Counted from the first letter of the stretch, positions 46,460 to 59,910 are shown. The stretch: 64,000 nucleotides of DNA from Cladochytrium replicatum (GCA_025526935.1 JAHLKD010000003.1:1-64000); one strand, 5' to 3'. Program-made: numbers and translations. The notes: generated by a model from the letters alone, not told the origin.

Positions 46460-47980
46460 TTGCTGCAGAAAATTACTGAATGCGACTTCTCCCGAACTTC
46501 ATATCTTTCCAGAGAATGATTGAGAACCTGTCTGTATTCCATCTCAGTCGAAATCCTAAGTTCCCATACGATTCATTCACCATTTTCAAGAGTGTTGATT
46601 TATCGCCAACAAGATCTGGTGAACGACCCATTGCCGAAAGTGAGCATTTGTCGCCAAAGCACGAATCAAGAGACTCCGTGATCTCTTTCATTCTTGTGTC
46701 CATGATACTTACAGTGTTCGACTAGCGTTCTTTTTGCCAATGAATCATTGCTTCAGTGATCCTCCATGATCTTTTCAATTAATCTTAACCTGAAGGAAAT
46801 CATTCAAGAGGGATTCGAATAGCTCCAGAGGTAGCTCTGACTTAGGATGCAAGTGGCTCTATCACCGGGCATGAATCTGGCGGAAGTGGTGATAAGCTCA
46901 CCTCCTTTTTCAGTCTCTGCTCAACTGGTATTGAACGCATGTCCAACCGCTCAACCAGATCCTGGAGCGGGAGTGCAAGCAGAGACAGCGAGCTTAGCAC
47001 CTCAAAGTATATTCTTTCCAAGAGCCACAAAGACCAATGTTCACGGTTGTTGACGAAACATTATGCTTAAACCCGATCTCGTTTGTTGTCAGTTGCGAAA
47101 GGAGCTCTGCGTCGACGATGCAAAGCATTTGCACTAACCGAGCTCGTTTGGTTGTGAGCAACAGTTGCGGTCTTCATGTTTCGATAGTCGCGAGTGGAAG
47201 TACGCCGTCAATATAATGACTTCCCCAAGAGCCTACACACAAAATTTGGAATAGCACTAAATATGCTGACGAAGAGGTATGTAACTGACCTGGACTGATG
47301 CAAGGCATGAGCACGAATTGTAAGTGAAGTCGGAATGCTCTTCGGTTTCACATAGACTGCGAACCGGGTTGTTTCGAACTCATCATCTTCTGCACATTCA
47401 TTGCTGCGTCCTACGCCATATTTTATGTTCCATCGCGCACCTCGACTAGGTAAATACCAATAGTCACGGCTCGTTTGAACACCTTCCGGTATCTTCAGAC
47501 TGACGACCACCGTCGTCACATGGTAACAAGGGAGGCTACTCAGTTTGAGATTGACAACACTGCCTGGCGATACAGAGAGATTTTTATTGATCACACCCGT
47601 TTGCTCGTCCTTGCCACAAATCAAGACGTGAGATGTGTTAGAATTGTGTGGAGTTGACTCACATCGACATGCTCGGAATACTTCCGGAAATCGTATTCCG
47701 CATTGTCTGTGGCACCTGGAACAAAATCCGTTGGGATTGGTGACTGACATGACGAGAAATGAGTATACACCCTGTAATGTACAAGCAATCTGTCGTCGCT
47801 GGTCCCAACGACAAACAAGCGTCTACAATCTCTGTGATCACCCGAAACACGGTTATAATGTCAAAAAGCTACCAGGGCGAGCTTCTTGGTCGCGGAAACG
47901 ATCGCATACTGCCATGCGCTGAACCTGTCTGAGCAGTATTTCGAAAAGAACATCCCCACTCGTGCTTAAGATTAAGACAG
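46460..47980 (-). pseudogene. Unidentified decaying gene
   Basis: Coding-like segments on the minus strand in changing frames: DDRLLVHYRVYTHFSSCQSP (47,780), NAEYDFRKYSEHVDVSQLHT (47,690), KLSSLPCYHVTTVVVSLKIP and FAVYVKPKSIPTSLTIRAHA (47,500-47,300), LPLQDLVERLDMRSIPVEQR (46,960) and ITESLDSCFGDKCSLSAMG (46,690). The beta-rich middle looks like an Ig-like fold. No family recognised. Stops break it. Confidence 0.3.
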
Positions 47981-48518
47981 CTGGCCCGGCTAAGAGTACC
48001 TCTTTCAGAATCATCTTACCGCCACGCTCTAGTCCATTGGCTCCAATTCGAAATTTGGTCGTTGATTCATCATACCCTGTTGAAGTCCACCGCTATTTTC
48101 TGTCTGTACGCACATCAAAACTCTTCAATCATTGGATCCTATTTCAACGATATTTGAAGGGACAAGTTTGGTTTGTGTGCAGTCGATGACCCAATATTGT
48201 TTGAGATGATGTTTGTTACCAATATACAAAGCACACAAAGGGGAGCAGGAACGGAAAGGGGATGTGGACAGGGGCACAAAAGAACTGACCGAGAACCACA
48301 AAAAAAGGAGTGAATAATTGGGGGAGGAGGAATTGAAGGTGAGAATTTAAAAAATGTCGAAGCCTCATCGTCAGCCAGAGAACAAAAACCAATCGTTATC
48401 ACGAAGACAAAAAATGTGGGGTACATCACTTTGCCCCTGTCAAACATGAAAAGTCCATCGCAAATGTTCAAATAAGAAGGTTTCAAGATGCCTGTCGGAG
48501 AGCGTCCAGTACAGGCGA

Positions 48519-49543
<1,025 letters not shown>

Positions 49544-49859
49544 TGTGCAGCGAGTTCTTCTGGAAAGCGAGGGTTGTTCGTTGTTTTGCTGTTGGGGAGG
49601 AGCGACCGGCCCAGAAAAGGTTAAAATAAAGGTGAAAATGGAAAACAGCGCCACAAGAAAGGGAGCCATAAAAGGAAATAAAAAAGAAATTATAGTGTTT
49701 ATGCGGCTGGCAAAACAACCACCGCTTGGTCTGTGCATTTCAGATGCTGATAGCTGCGAGACGGAATTTAGAGCTGCCTCAATCACGCTAAAAGTTCGTA
49801 GGAGCTGCGATTCGGATGGCCAGGACCCTGCCTTGATATAATTAAGATTGGAACGTGAA

Positions 49860-50950
49860 TATCAAACGAAGATATTTGTTAAGTAATGGTGGGCAACAAA
49901 GCGGGCGATTTAAGTTCACTCTTTTAACACAAAAGGTTCTTTTCAACGGAAACCAAAGCATTTATGTTTGCTCACCTTAACAAAAAATGCCCACTCCAAC
50001 AGCTGTTTTTCTGCCAGAGAGAAGATTCTGAAAGGACCTCCGAAAGCCCTTGGTGTCGTCATTCACAATGGAAACTTTAGTCCCATGTAACTCATCGGGC
50101 CGGAGGGGTCCAACCTGGGGGCACTATCAGGTAGTCTGAAATTGGATGAGTTCCTAAAACCTGCAAAGGCGGATCAAAGAAAGTCGACTTTTTGGTAGCC
50201 GATTTGCCAGTGATCACCACCAACAAAAGCATCATGAGCTTACTGAATGAATTCTATTCGGGTCAGGTTCCAATCAAAGTTGCTGAAGACTAAACATCGC
50301 GATCTCAAATCCTCGACTGACCAATGTGTGATCAGGAAATAGATGTTAGCCAGTCGATCGATCTGGAGATGAAGCTATCCATGGCTGCTGCGATTGTAAC
50401 ACATCTTCATTCCGAGAAAATTTTGTTCATTAGAAATATTCTTGACCCTAAAACTCACAACTGACTCTTACTCGGTGCTTGGTGTCGCTCGCTAGCCTGC
50501 TGCTCATTAGATTTTTGTTGATGAATAACAATAACCGTAGCGCGAAGCGTATGAAATCTTTACGCGGGGAGCAAATCTCAAGAAAGTCGTTCGAACGAGA
50601 TTCATAAACGTTCTTGCACAGCGGGAAGTGAGTACAAAATTCAGTTGTATTGTCGCTTTTATGAAGCTCAGAAAATTGCTGACATTAAAAGACGGATGAG
50701 TTCAAATTGACGTCACTGTTTCCTCAAATCACTTGAATGTTTTGAAGGAAGTCGACTCGGACGCTGATTGGACCACCTGATATTTACTCTCTCCAGTTGA
50801 GTCGATCCCTCTTGCACTTCCCCAGTTAGAGAGCTCGTTATCTATATTCACAGAGAGCGACTTGAAGTTGTCATCAACTACGACTATTTGCGATTGAAGC
50901 ACAAGTGATACAAATACTCACCGCTCACTTCGCTATCAACAACGGCACAA
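49860..50950 (+). other. Mostly non-coding, with coding-like fossils
   Basis: Short plus-strand pieces look like old coding sequence: PPKALGVVIHNGNFSPM (50,040), VADLPVITTNKSIMSLLNEF (50,200) and IDLEMKLSMAAAIVTHLHSE (50,360). Stops follow each. I cannot assign a family or join them. Confidence 0.25.
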
Positions 50951-50992
50951 GATCTTGTTTGCAGTCCAGATCAGCTTCTTCAGTCTAGAAGA

Positions 50993-52115
50993 GTGCGACA
51001 ACACCGAAGCTTCAATCCTACGCCGTCTTTCACTCTTCAAAAGCACGAGATGGTCAAGATACTTCCCCATATATTATGTCGTCTGGGACGACTTGAAAGG
51101 CACCAAGAAACAAGCCTCCCAACTTGTACAGATCCGACATTGAAGATCTCTCGCACCATCTACGACGAAGCTGACAGCGACGGGTTGGAGACTTTTGAGA
51201 CGTTCCAATTCAGCAAGCCAATTCCGACGCTGGCAGAACAATTGCTCTTTCCAATGTGATCGAACAAATGTACCAAGCACAACACGATAAAGAAACCCGC
51301 CATCACCCAGTGAAATACGAGAAATGCAAACAAAGTAAAGTGCTCTTATTAAATGGTTCAAAACCTTTGACTCACCAACTGTTCTTCCCATCTCCTTTTC
51401 AGCAAATATTTTTGACGGTCGTTTCAAGCAGATATCCAACCAATCCTTGACGAATGATGATACCCAAGAAAGTGAGGGGGAAGAAGCGTTTGAAACTTTT
51501 CAATTCTCAAAGCTAATTCCGCTTCCAGAAAAGACAGAGGCCCTCCAACACCGCACTGAAGCTACCGCCCAAGACAGTTTTAAGAGGACAAAGAAACACC
51601 TTCGCCAGAACCGTCATTGAAGTTTTGTCGCATGATCTATTTCGATGAGATATCTGACGATGAAGAAGACCGCGACTGGTTGGAGACTCTTGAGCCGTTC
51701 CGATTCAGAAAGCCAAATCCGACACCAGGCAAGACAAGCGTATTGTGCAAAGTGAATGAACGAAAGGGCCGAGACAAAAACACTCGCCATCTTCCAGTGT
51801 CAAGCGAGACAGATGAACAATTCACTCACCTTCTGGTCTTTCAGCCAAAAGGATTTTCGGTTGGTTCAAGCAGGAGTCTGAAAAAGACTTGACGTACAAC
51901 GATACGGAAAAAAGTGCCGGGGAGGAGACGTTCCAAACGTTTCGATCCTCAAAGCTGATTCCGTTTCTGCCCAAAACAAGGGCTCTCCAACACAACCATG
52001 TGGATAAGATTAATGATGCTGCTTATGATCCGGAAGATAGTGACGGCTTAGAAACGTTCGAGGCTTTCCGATTCTCGACACGATACCAATGCCATGGATT
52101 CCAAAAAGAAAACTA
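50993..52115 (+). repeat. Five degenerate copies of a coding peptide repeat (E-x-F-E-x-F-x-F-S-K-x-I-P)
   Basis: On one strand, in separate open frames, a motif of about 25 residues recurs: SDGLETFETFQFSKPIP (51,177), SEGEEAFETFQFSKLIP (51,473), RDWLETLEPFRFRKPNP (51,670), SAGEETFQTFRSSKLIP (51,912) and SDGLETFEAFRFS (52,040). An acidic lead and a trailing EALQH or RALQH are shared by some copies. Stops and short spacers separate the units, so the region is either the exons of one repeat protein or a decaying array. No known family is recognised. Confidence 0.6.
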
Positions 52116-52489
52116 GACACTAAGGACAGTAGTACGTACCGCTGATCTCAATGCAAAGCTCCCATTATTCTAATGCTGTTGTCATTCGAACCAGTTTCGA
52201 ACATACAAATACCGTCTGGATTAGTTCCCACAAAGACGGGGAAAAATGCAAGCAACGATGAAATGTCATCTATTAAAGCAACCACAGCACACCGAAGGAT
52301 TTCACCGGGGGATCGCTGGCCAGCCCAATGAACAGGCCGATAGAAGCTATTACAACGTGAATTCTTCACATCCTTCGCCTAGCTGGGTTTCAGAGGAGAA
52401 AGGAAACGTTACTTTTCATGTTGGATTTCTTGTTTGTTTGGCTTCATCAAATTTTGTTTGTTGGATGTTTGTTGGCATGTTTTCTCTAT

Positions 52490-53090
52490 GACTTGGATGT
52501 TTCCTTTGGTGGAAGTTGGGCTTCATGTTGTTCAGGTGGATTCATGTGGATGGCTTGCTTTGGAGGATCTTTCCGGAACTTGTGTTGGCGATTGTTTATT
52601 GGTCGTCGGATCCTTTATAAGGGGCAGTACTTCAATAGAGAGCCTTGCGCTTGTGCAAACAGCTTCGGAGCTTTCCAAAACTCTTCATTCATCAAATGAG
52701 TAAGTAAATCACTCTTCTCTACACAACCCGCACATCAGTAATTTGGCTATGTCTTGCTTCAGCCTGGTGGACAGATTCACTGCGTACATCGAAAGTTTGG
52801 ACAGGCTCGACCAAAGTGATCCTCCCTCACATGATGAAGAAGAAATAGATTCAGGCATTGATCCTACGTCAGATGATGAACAAGAATTGAAGTCAGACAT
52901 AACCCTTGCTGTACCATCTTCTCGTACTCCAGACGTTGGCGATGAAGAAGAGAAGGTCAAGACCGCCATGACGAGAATTAGTGCCAACAACTGTGGCAAA
53001 GATAGCTATTGGTTATCGCACGGGTTGGTGAAGTGGGTAATTTCGTCGACAGTGCAATACTTTATAAGAACTTTATTTCCTTTTTCATGA
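52490..53090 (+). CDS. Unrecognised two-exon acidic protein with C-terminal membrane segment
   Basis: Exon 1 (start not certain; ATG codons at 52,488 and 52,497) runs to 52,697 with SIESLALVQTASELSKTLHS; a clean 40-base intron (GTAAGTAAAT ... CACATCAG) leads to exon 2 (52,738-53,090) with SCFSLVDRFTAYIESLDRLD. An Asp/Glu/Ser stretch follows (SHDEEEIDSGIDPTSDDEQE), and the end, LVKWVISSTVQYFIRTLFPF, could be a tail anchor. The splice restores frame exactly (GA/T gives Asp), which supports a real gene. Family unknown. Confidence 0.45.
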
Positions 53091-53683
53091 AGTAGAAATA
53101 TATATTTTTGCAAAAACCAAATTGGTTGGAGTGCCAAAGTACTCATATTGCACTGCTTAACTTCGAGAGTTTTCACGAAGGATTTGAATGACCCAGAGTT
53201 GTGGCCAATGGCTACGAACGTCTACGCTCCAGAGTTAAGGTGTTTATTTATTTATCGTTACCTTCTGGAAAGGAATCATGATATCCGGTTTCGTTGATTG
53301 AACCTGCTCAGTTGATGACTGGGTCAGGGATGAGGAATTGAATACTGAAGCGACAAACAGCCTAAACATCGGCCACCGCTCCTTGTTTCCAACTAGAGTA
53401 CTTAAAAACACCTTAGATCATGGAGCTTTTCAATAGTAGTATAGTGCAGCTTTCTTTTTCATTACAACGTAACAGAGCAACTTTGGTAATTATACATAAA
53501 GCGACGAAGCAAAGCAAAATTATGAGAGTTGCAACGCATCAGAGGCTATTTCCGGGTTGCAGCGTATAAATTAACTTGTACGTAAGTGCTACTTATTCTC
53601 AACCTGCAACACTAACCTTCCCACCACTTTGATTCGCCAAGGGGCTCGATGCTCTCGCTTTCCTGGGAGTCGGCGCTCTTCTG
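53091..53683. other. AT-rich spacer, no gene seen
   Basis: Low-complexity AT-rich sequence with stops in all frames. It separates the unknown acidic protein from the duplicated receptor block. Confidence 0.5.
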
Positions 53684-54341
53684 TCACTCAAATGCGTCCG
53701 CTCCATCTGAAGCGTAACTGTTGGTGTGGGCGGAATCGAAGGTGGTTGAGTGTAGATGCCTGGATCGCTCATGAGTTAAACCCTCAGCTTCTCGACTGAA
53801 ATGTCCAAATGAGGTATCTGTTGAGTTGACTCGAGGGACGTCAATCGGATCAGCACTTCCAGAAGCTGAGACATCCAAGTAGAGTCGATGGCTTTCGCGG
53901 ATCACTCTTCAGAACTTCTTCGGTTTCGTCTTCCTCTTCACTTTTCTCTTCGTCGTCATCTTCCTCCTCCACTTCATCCTCATCATCGCCGCCACCTTCA
54001 TCACCGTCCACGTAGAGCTCCAACCCGTACCATTTTTGAATAATTTCCATCCGCTGACTTTCCAGGTGTGGTTGGAGCAGCCGGTGGGCTCTGAAGATCA
54101 GCCGATATATTCTGCTCGAGCGACGGCACAATCTTGAGAACAAGAACTTGTGCGCTCCCATCGAATAGTTGAGTACTTTCGCAGAACTCGTGTTATACAT
54201 CTTCGAGATCTCAGACACGCCATGACGCTTTGTCTGTCCCGGAATCTTGAACGCATCGTGCGCCATCACGTACACTTTCTCTGGCCCACGGTCCTTCGGC
54301 GCTCTCTTCGTGATACCGACCATCGTTGAGATCCACTTCAA
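53684..54341 (-). CDS. Unrecognised protein with long acidic tail
   Basis: A minus-strand frame (54,341-53,850) starts MKWISTMVGITKRAPKDRGP and includes KVYVMAHDAFKIPGQTKRHG, ISKMYNTSSAKVLNYSMGAH and IIQKWYGLELYVDGDEGGGD, then a run of Asp/Glu. A second frame continues to about 53,684. The family is unknown. Its upstream side is directly joined to a fragment of the receptor array, so its own 5' end may have been lost. Confidence 0.35.
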
Positions 54342-54359
54342 TTTTCGAGCGTGTATTAG

Positions 54360-55370
54360 CTGAGGAAGCCAGCAAGCGCAATCTTTGCGTTTAGTTGAGA
54401 TTTGAGGTCCTCAGGTCCGGTGCATTGGCCGCTGCCAACTGGAACTCGTTTGCGAGTAGGAAGATTCGACTGATGCCAACAGGTGACACGCTAGTGAGAA
54501 CCTAAAGGAAAGTCAGCTTAACGCGCCAGATCAAACAGCGAGTGCGATTTGCGCATACTTGGATATACTGGCAATGATTCGAGTTACCACCATCCCTGTC
54601 CATAACCAAGAATGTATGTACTGGCTCGAGGATCACCTGCCCGTGACAACATTTTTGCCACGCTTTAGAGTTTACGCAGTCCTGAACTGCGAAAATGATG
54701 GTGCAGCAGTGCGATTCTCCTCATACTTATGTTGCCACCCACGGTGTTATGTTACGCTTGACCGAATAGATTCAAGTTTGGATCATCTGAAAATCCTCTG
54801 ACGTTTGTTGTCATCAGTGCAGAGACGATCCATGCATCGGTGCCTAATCGATGATCGTGGTCATGCATTTTCCAAGCGATTTTGTGCTTTAAGGACTCAA
54901 AATGATGATCTGTGATGACCATGGTTCTTAAAGACGTTATCCAGAAAGAGGTAAGCAGAGAATTCGGCATCGATCTTCGTGCTACAAACTTTTCAACAAA
55001 TAACGCAATGGCATCGTAAGTGCCAATAGGAGGAAGAGCGGTGTCAGGTCATCAACAGATGACCTTGCGGTGTTAAGTATGATCACGATGGCTGGCAGAT
55101 CTTCGTCGCTTACCGGTATAATCCCCTAGCTGCAAGTGCACAAATGAGCACAGATGGCAATGGCGATGATAAAGGGAATCCCTGGAAAAATGTTCTTTTT
55201 GGTCTCCCGACTCGTTGCCAGGTCTGCGGGCTAAGTGATGGTCGCCTCTCCAGTCCGGGATGTAGCGATGCCCCTTTTGGCCAGATCTGGTTTGTGACAT
55301 TCGGACAAGTGCTTTTAGCCTGGCAAATGTTTGGGAAAGCAACGGGCGATATTTGGTCCTCCAAATTGAC
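54360..55370 (-). pseudogene. Decayed copy of the sensor-only receptor (C1)
   Basis: Read on the minus strand, degenerate counterparts of the intact receptor appear in the right order. A GIPF-like first membrane region is near 55,200, TNVRGFSDDPNLNLFG near 54,790 (intact: TKVRGFQNDPNVNLFG), GGNISMR near 54,720, LESLPVYPS near 54,570, and VLTSVSPVGISRIFLLANEF near 54,490-54,430. It ends abruptly at about 54,360, where unrelated coding sequence begins. Stops and deletions throughout. Confidence 0.65.
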
Positions 55371-55523
55371 TTAGCGGACTCAAATATAAGTGCTATTATT
55401 ATTGGAGGATCTGGTAGGCAGTTTGTAGCGCATACTAATTGCCTCCCCTTTCCAGAAATACTACTCTTTCTTTTGAGAAGGCAGTTCATCCAAAAGGAGC
55501 TCGTTGGTCGTATTTCATCCACT

Positions 55524-57850
55524 TTAAACTTGAGCGGCTGCCGTCTGTTGGCCATGCGAATTGGCTTGAGACTGTGTCGTCTTCATTTTCGAGTTCCTGC
55601 ATTACATTGCTCGATCAAAGTCTCTCTGTGAGCCAAAATACGTACATTTCACGATTCTGCTTGATACTTCCAGCACTGTAATCATCACAACAAATTGAGT
55701 AATGAAAATGCATCTGACTCTCAAAGACGTACAAAGCTTTCATCATCGTGTTGAATGTCTTCTGGAGCTGGCGAACTTCACTGAAAACACCACTTTCATC
55801 AAACTTTCCGCTACTCAACATCGAAAAGTCAAAATTGGTTGCCTGATGACGGATCAGTGAATAGGAAGGCAAGCGATTTATGGCTGTCGCAACAAACCTT
55901 TCCCATGTCTTGGATGATTCGTTTGAGGGGCTGAACTGCATAGATCGTCAGCGCAATCCCAAGAAGTGCTCCTACGGCTTGTATCCACACAAACTGTTAA
56001 TACCCATGAGTGGATCCTAGACGATCATACATGCACTAATGGCTGCCGAAATCGTCCCTCGAGCCTTGGAACTTTCTATCGCACCAATGAACTGACTTTT
56101 TGGCATTGCGACTACAAGTCCAAACTGCTCGCCAAAAGTGAGTTGTACTTTAAGCGCAATCGTTGCCCATTCTTCGTTGTTATCTGACTGGAGCTTGAAC
56201 GGAACAATGTTAGATGACAGAATCGAGAAGGAGTTCGTTGAGTTGATGCTGATAGGGATAAACTTGGAGACTCCACCGCCATATAGAGCGACGAGATTCG
56301 TAGAGAGTTCTGCTATGACTGTATCGTTTGATGCAGTTGCGTTTACAAGTGCCGTTGAGTTGGGATTTGAGGTTCTAAGTTCCACCGGTACGTTAGCTGC
56401 TGCCAACTGGAACTCGTTTGCGAGGAGGAAGATTCGACTGATGCCAACGGGCGATACACTTGTGAGAACCTAGAACGAAGCCAGCTTTAAAGCCAGACCA
56501 CAACTTCCATTTCAAAAATGTTCTCACACTTCGATCCTATTGAAAAGTTTATTCAGGTTAGGACTAAGATGACAAATTTGAGAAACACACACACCTGGAA
56601 GAAGCCAGTCATACAAACATAAGCTGACCGCCCTGGACATGATCATTCTTAGACATTCGTGACTGGTGAAATTTTCTATCTCACCTCCAGCATCCTTAGT
56701 CGGACAGCGACCGTGGGTGAACCTCGGAACGCCTTTGTTTTGGATTGCTTGCCATCGTCCAGACGGCGGGCATGTTTCAAGAGTCCTATACTGATTGCTC
56801 ACTGGTTGGTACGCAGGATCACCAAAGTTGATGAACGGATTTTTGAATGGGCTTCCGTATGCAACCCTAGAAAACTCGGATGAGAATTGTGATACCACAG
56901 CCTGTTGCGATATAGTCACCCTGTTGTCGCTGTTAAGAGGTAGATTTTATGTTTTATTTTCGTCAGTGTTGTTTTCAAATACTTTGCCTTTTAACCTAAC
57001 TGTTGACATTGATGCATTGAGCGTACGAGGCCGAATAGTCGATGTAGCAAACCGTTGTGCTATTGTAGATTGAAAACTGAGTCGAGTTGCGTAGAGTTGG
57101 ATCTGCCGGCAATGACTCAAGCTGAAAAGCACACATTACATCTCAATAAACGACAAAATCTGGTTTGGATCACTATTGAACTACCTCTCCCGTAATGTTT
57201 TGTCTCCCTAGGCATACTTCAAGGCAGAAGAATGGGCAGAATCAGACGAGTGATTTTAGTATTGTTACATTTCTTCATATACTTATGTTTCCTCCCATGT
57301 TGTTGTAGTACTCTAATCCAAACAAATTGACGTTGGGATCATTCTGGAACCCTCGGACTTTAGTCGTCATGAAAGAAGAGATGATAGGTGAGTCGGCGAA
57401 GACGCTTGTAGCTGTCATGATCGCTTGCATGTACTGAACCCAGCGAGTCATGCCGGACAAGGCAGTGACCTTACAGCAGTGGTTTTACGATGCGAAGGAA
57501 CCGCTTTTCAGAGGACTTACAACAATGATCTGGGATGTCAGATCGTTGACCGACGACTGTGCCGTGTTAAGAATGATCACAATTGCCTTTGGAAGTGGGA
57601 ATATCAGCGGAGCCAAAGATGTCGACAATCGAGCGCATCTCACAGGTATGATCCCAGCGGCGAGCGCGCAAACGAGAACCGTGGGCATGGCAATGACGAA
57701 AGGAATCCCCGGCAGAATACCCTTCTTGGTTTCCCTATTGGTCGCGTGGGCGGCAAGTTCATTGATCGTTGCTTCTCCGGAGGTGCGTCGGTTAGGGTCT
57801 GAAGGCGGTAACAGCCCCTTCTGCTGCTCGCCTTGTCTTGAAAGAGACAT
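55524..57850 (-). CDS. Two-TM sensor receptor with HAMP-like segment and no output domain (copy A)
   Basis: About twelve exons joined by clean GT..AG introns encode roughly 525 residues. The N-terminal tail (MSLSRQGEQQKGLLPPSDPN) leads to membrane segment 1 (GIPFVIAMPTVLVCALAAGI). The extracellular sensor holds DLTSQIIVYMQAIM, TKVRGFQNDPNVNLFG, CLGRQNITGELESLPADP, VCYIDYSASDNRVTISQQ, NPFINFGDPAYQP, AYVCMTGFFQVLTSVSPVG and many N-glycosylation sites. Membrane segment 2 is VGALLGIALTIYAV. A HAMP-like juxtamembrane part follows: QPLKRIIQDMG, ATNFDFSMLSSGKFDESGV, VRQLQKTFNTMMKAFAGSIK. The tail is short (QNREMNSKMKTTQSQ ... AAAQV) and then stops. In related chytrid proteins this stretch is followed by a nucleotide cyclase, as I recall; here none follows. 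Reading-frame and splice-site conservation in both copies argues for function. Confidence 0.75.
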
Positions 57851-58045
57851 GATGATGATTCAAGTCTATTTTCGGCTAGGACAGGTTGATATTGTGATTG
57901 GTGATCGGTCGTTCAAAGATAGTAGCATTGCGAGAGTGCCAAATCCAAACAACGCAGACTATGTTTTGCCGAGCATCAACAAAGCCATAATCAACACATA
58001 AAAGTTGAAATAACACCAAAAACAAACCACAAATACTCGGCCGTC

Positions 58046-59905
58046 TTAATGCTTCCCACCAACAGCAACCTCCACCTTCCTCAACAAACCATGTAGGCTC
58101 TTCCCACCATCCTCCAATATTCACCTCACAATTCAACAGCACCTCAAACAGTGCCTTCCACATCGCCGTCAGCCAATACCTCTTCCTGTGCCCCGCAACC
58201 TTCACCGTCGGCCCCCGTCCCCACCTTTCGCTCCTCTTCAACGACCATGTACCGCCCAAAGAGCACCACATGCGCGACTGACGCAGACAAGTGCAGCGCA
58301 TCGCACTGGACCATCGACTCCGTTGCTCGTCGGAGCATCGCGGATATCTCTTCGTTCGCTCCTTCGGGATGTGCAAGTCGCTCAATCAGCTCGGAGAGGA
58401 TATAAAACTCCCACCGTCCATCCGAGACCGATTGCATCTTCAGCGCCACAAGCTCCCTTTCGCCAGACGAGTTCTCTTGCCGACACGGCTTGCCATACTC
58501 ATCGTCTTCCTCGTCCTCCAACAAACCAATCGGCACCTTCTCGACTAAATAAACCGTCGCAAAACCACCCTCGCCGAGTTTCCGCACAAGGCTCAGCGAA
58601 ATCATCACTTCCTCCTCCTCTTCATCTTCCTCCTCTTCGTCCCGAGGAGCGGCTGCGGCGTCCCGAGGAATCGGGAGCTGGAACCGCATCTTCGGTGCTT
58701 CGTGCTCCGGCGACCTCGACGCTTTCCGCGACGTCCCGTTTGTCGGAGACCGCGTCTCCACCGCCGCTCCCGCGAGCGACTGTCCCAATTTGAGCATCTG
58801 GTAGAACACATTCCCGCGAAGATCAACGAACCCGGGCCGTTTCTCCAGGGGCAACTCAAGTTCCTTGAGAATATTCCGCGTCACGCTAGCATGACGCGGA
58901 TCGATCGCAGCGCAAAGCCGGAGAAGAACCGTCTGCAGGTGCCCCGTGGAGGTCTCCCGCGGTCGTAGCGGCGTCAAAAGCGGCGTTAAGGGCGGATCGC
59001 TTCGGCGCTGTTTCTGCGCCGGTGAGGATGCATGTGTCGCCTGAAAAAGATGCAAACGAAGACGAGGAGCTTGAGGACTGGCTTGCGGCGCTGAGGAAGA
59101 AGGGGCGTCGGAATGCGAAGAGTGCGAGGGTGCCCGCGGATGTGTCGATGCTACACTTTCTTCCGCAGCTGCTGCAAGCCCAGCTGTCAGCTCGTCCATC
59201 CTCGTGAGCCTATCAACATTATCCACACGCTCATACTCAAACTCGTGCGACCCCCAACTCTCTGTCCCGTTGCTTCCATTATGTACAGTAGGATCGAAGC
59301 CAGCGTAACAACCGTCTTCTCAGCCAACCCGTCCTCCCTGTTAAAATTCTTTCTTCCGAGCACGGACCGGATCGTGCTGATCCCCGACAAATGCGTCTGG
59401 TCCAAACGAATGTGATCCATAAACCCGTCGTTCTCGTCCTCCGTGTGTCCAGTCGCGGATGCACAGCACCCGAAACTGAAAACCTCCTATATCCCGAGCG
59501 ACTTTGAGCCCGATGACGCGGTGTTGGCCGCGCTCTCCGTTGCGCCGGCGCCGAAGGAGCTCTGTCGAAGAATCGAATCCGATCACGAGAGAAGCCTTCG
59601 AACGAGACCTCGGCGATCGGGGTCATGGGACCAAAGGCACTCGCACTGTGGTTGGCCCCAAGATCGGGCAAACTGTAGTTCTCATCTCCGTGACCTTCTT
59701 CATTCTCGTTGTAATGGTACGCCCTCACGCGCACGATCGGTTGATTCTCGTTGCCGTTTTGGACTTCAACACCCCTCTCAAACAACCCACCCCTCACATC
59801 CTTGGCCTCTCCGAATCCACGCTGCGGGCCTGCACACTCCGGCTCTCTGCATACCTGCATCCTCGACCCCGCGGCAGCAAACTCCGACTTTTTAAAGTAC
59901 ACCGC
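58046..59905 (-). pseudogene. BUB1: BUB1-like checkpoint kinase fragment, kinase C-lobe deleted
   Basis: The minus-strand text opens inside the protein (no TPR region) with AFGPMTPIAEVSFEGF, a BUB1/Mad3-like linker. HIRLDQTHLSGISTIRSVLG and a spliced SVDNVDRLTRMDEL follow. From 59,226 one frame of 360 residues runs through LCAAIDPRHASVTRNILKEL (kinase extension) into the N-lobe: SLVRKLGEGGFATVYLVE, LVALKMQ and GRWEFYILSELIERL. After GRYMVVEEE the frame ends. Catalytic loop and DFG are missing, and only the extreme C-terminus (ALFEVLLNC ... KSLHGLLRKVEVAV, with a further deletion) remains. The 5' end abuts receptor-array sequence at about 59,908. Not a working kinase. Confidence 0.65.
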
Positions 59906-59910
59906 ACATA

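Noticed and set aside
55074-55520. Cyclase or kinase output domain after the receptor
   Set aside because: All three frames downstream of the receptor stop were read; no catalytic motif appears, and the next recognisable sequence is the decayed receptor C1.
58188-58793. 201-residue plus-strand ORF rich in Pro, Arg and Ser
   Set aside because: Complement of the GC-rich BUB1-like frame; the minus strand carries the kinase glycine loop and lysine.
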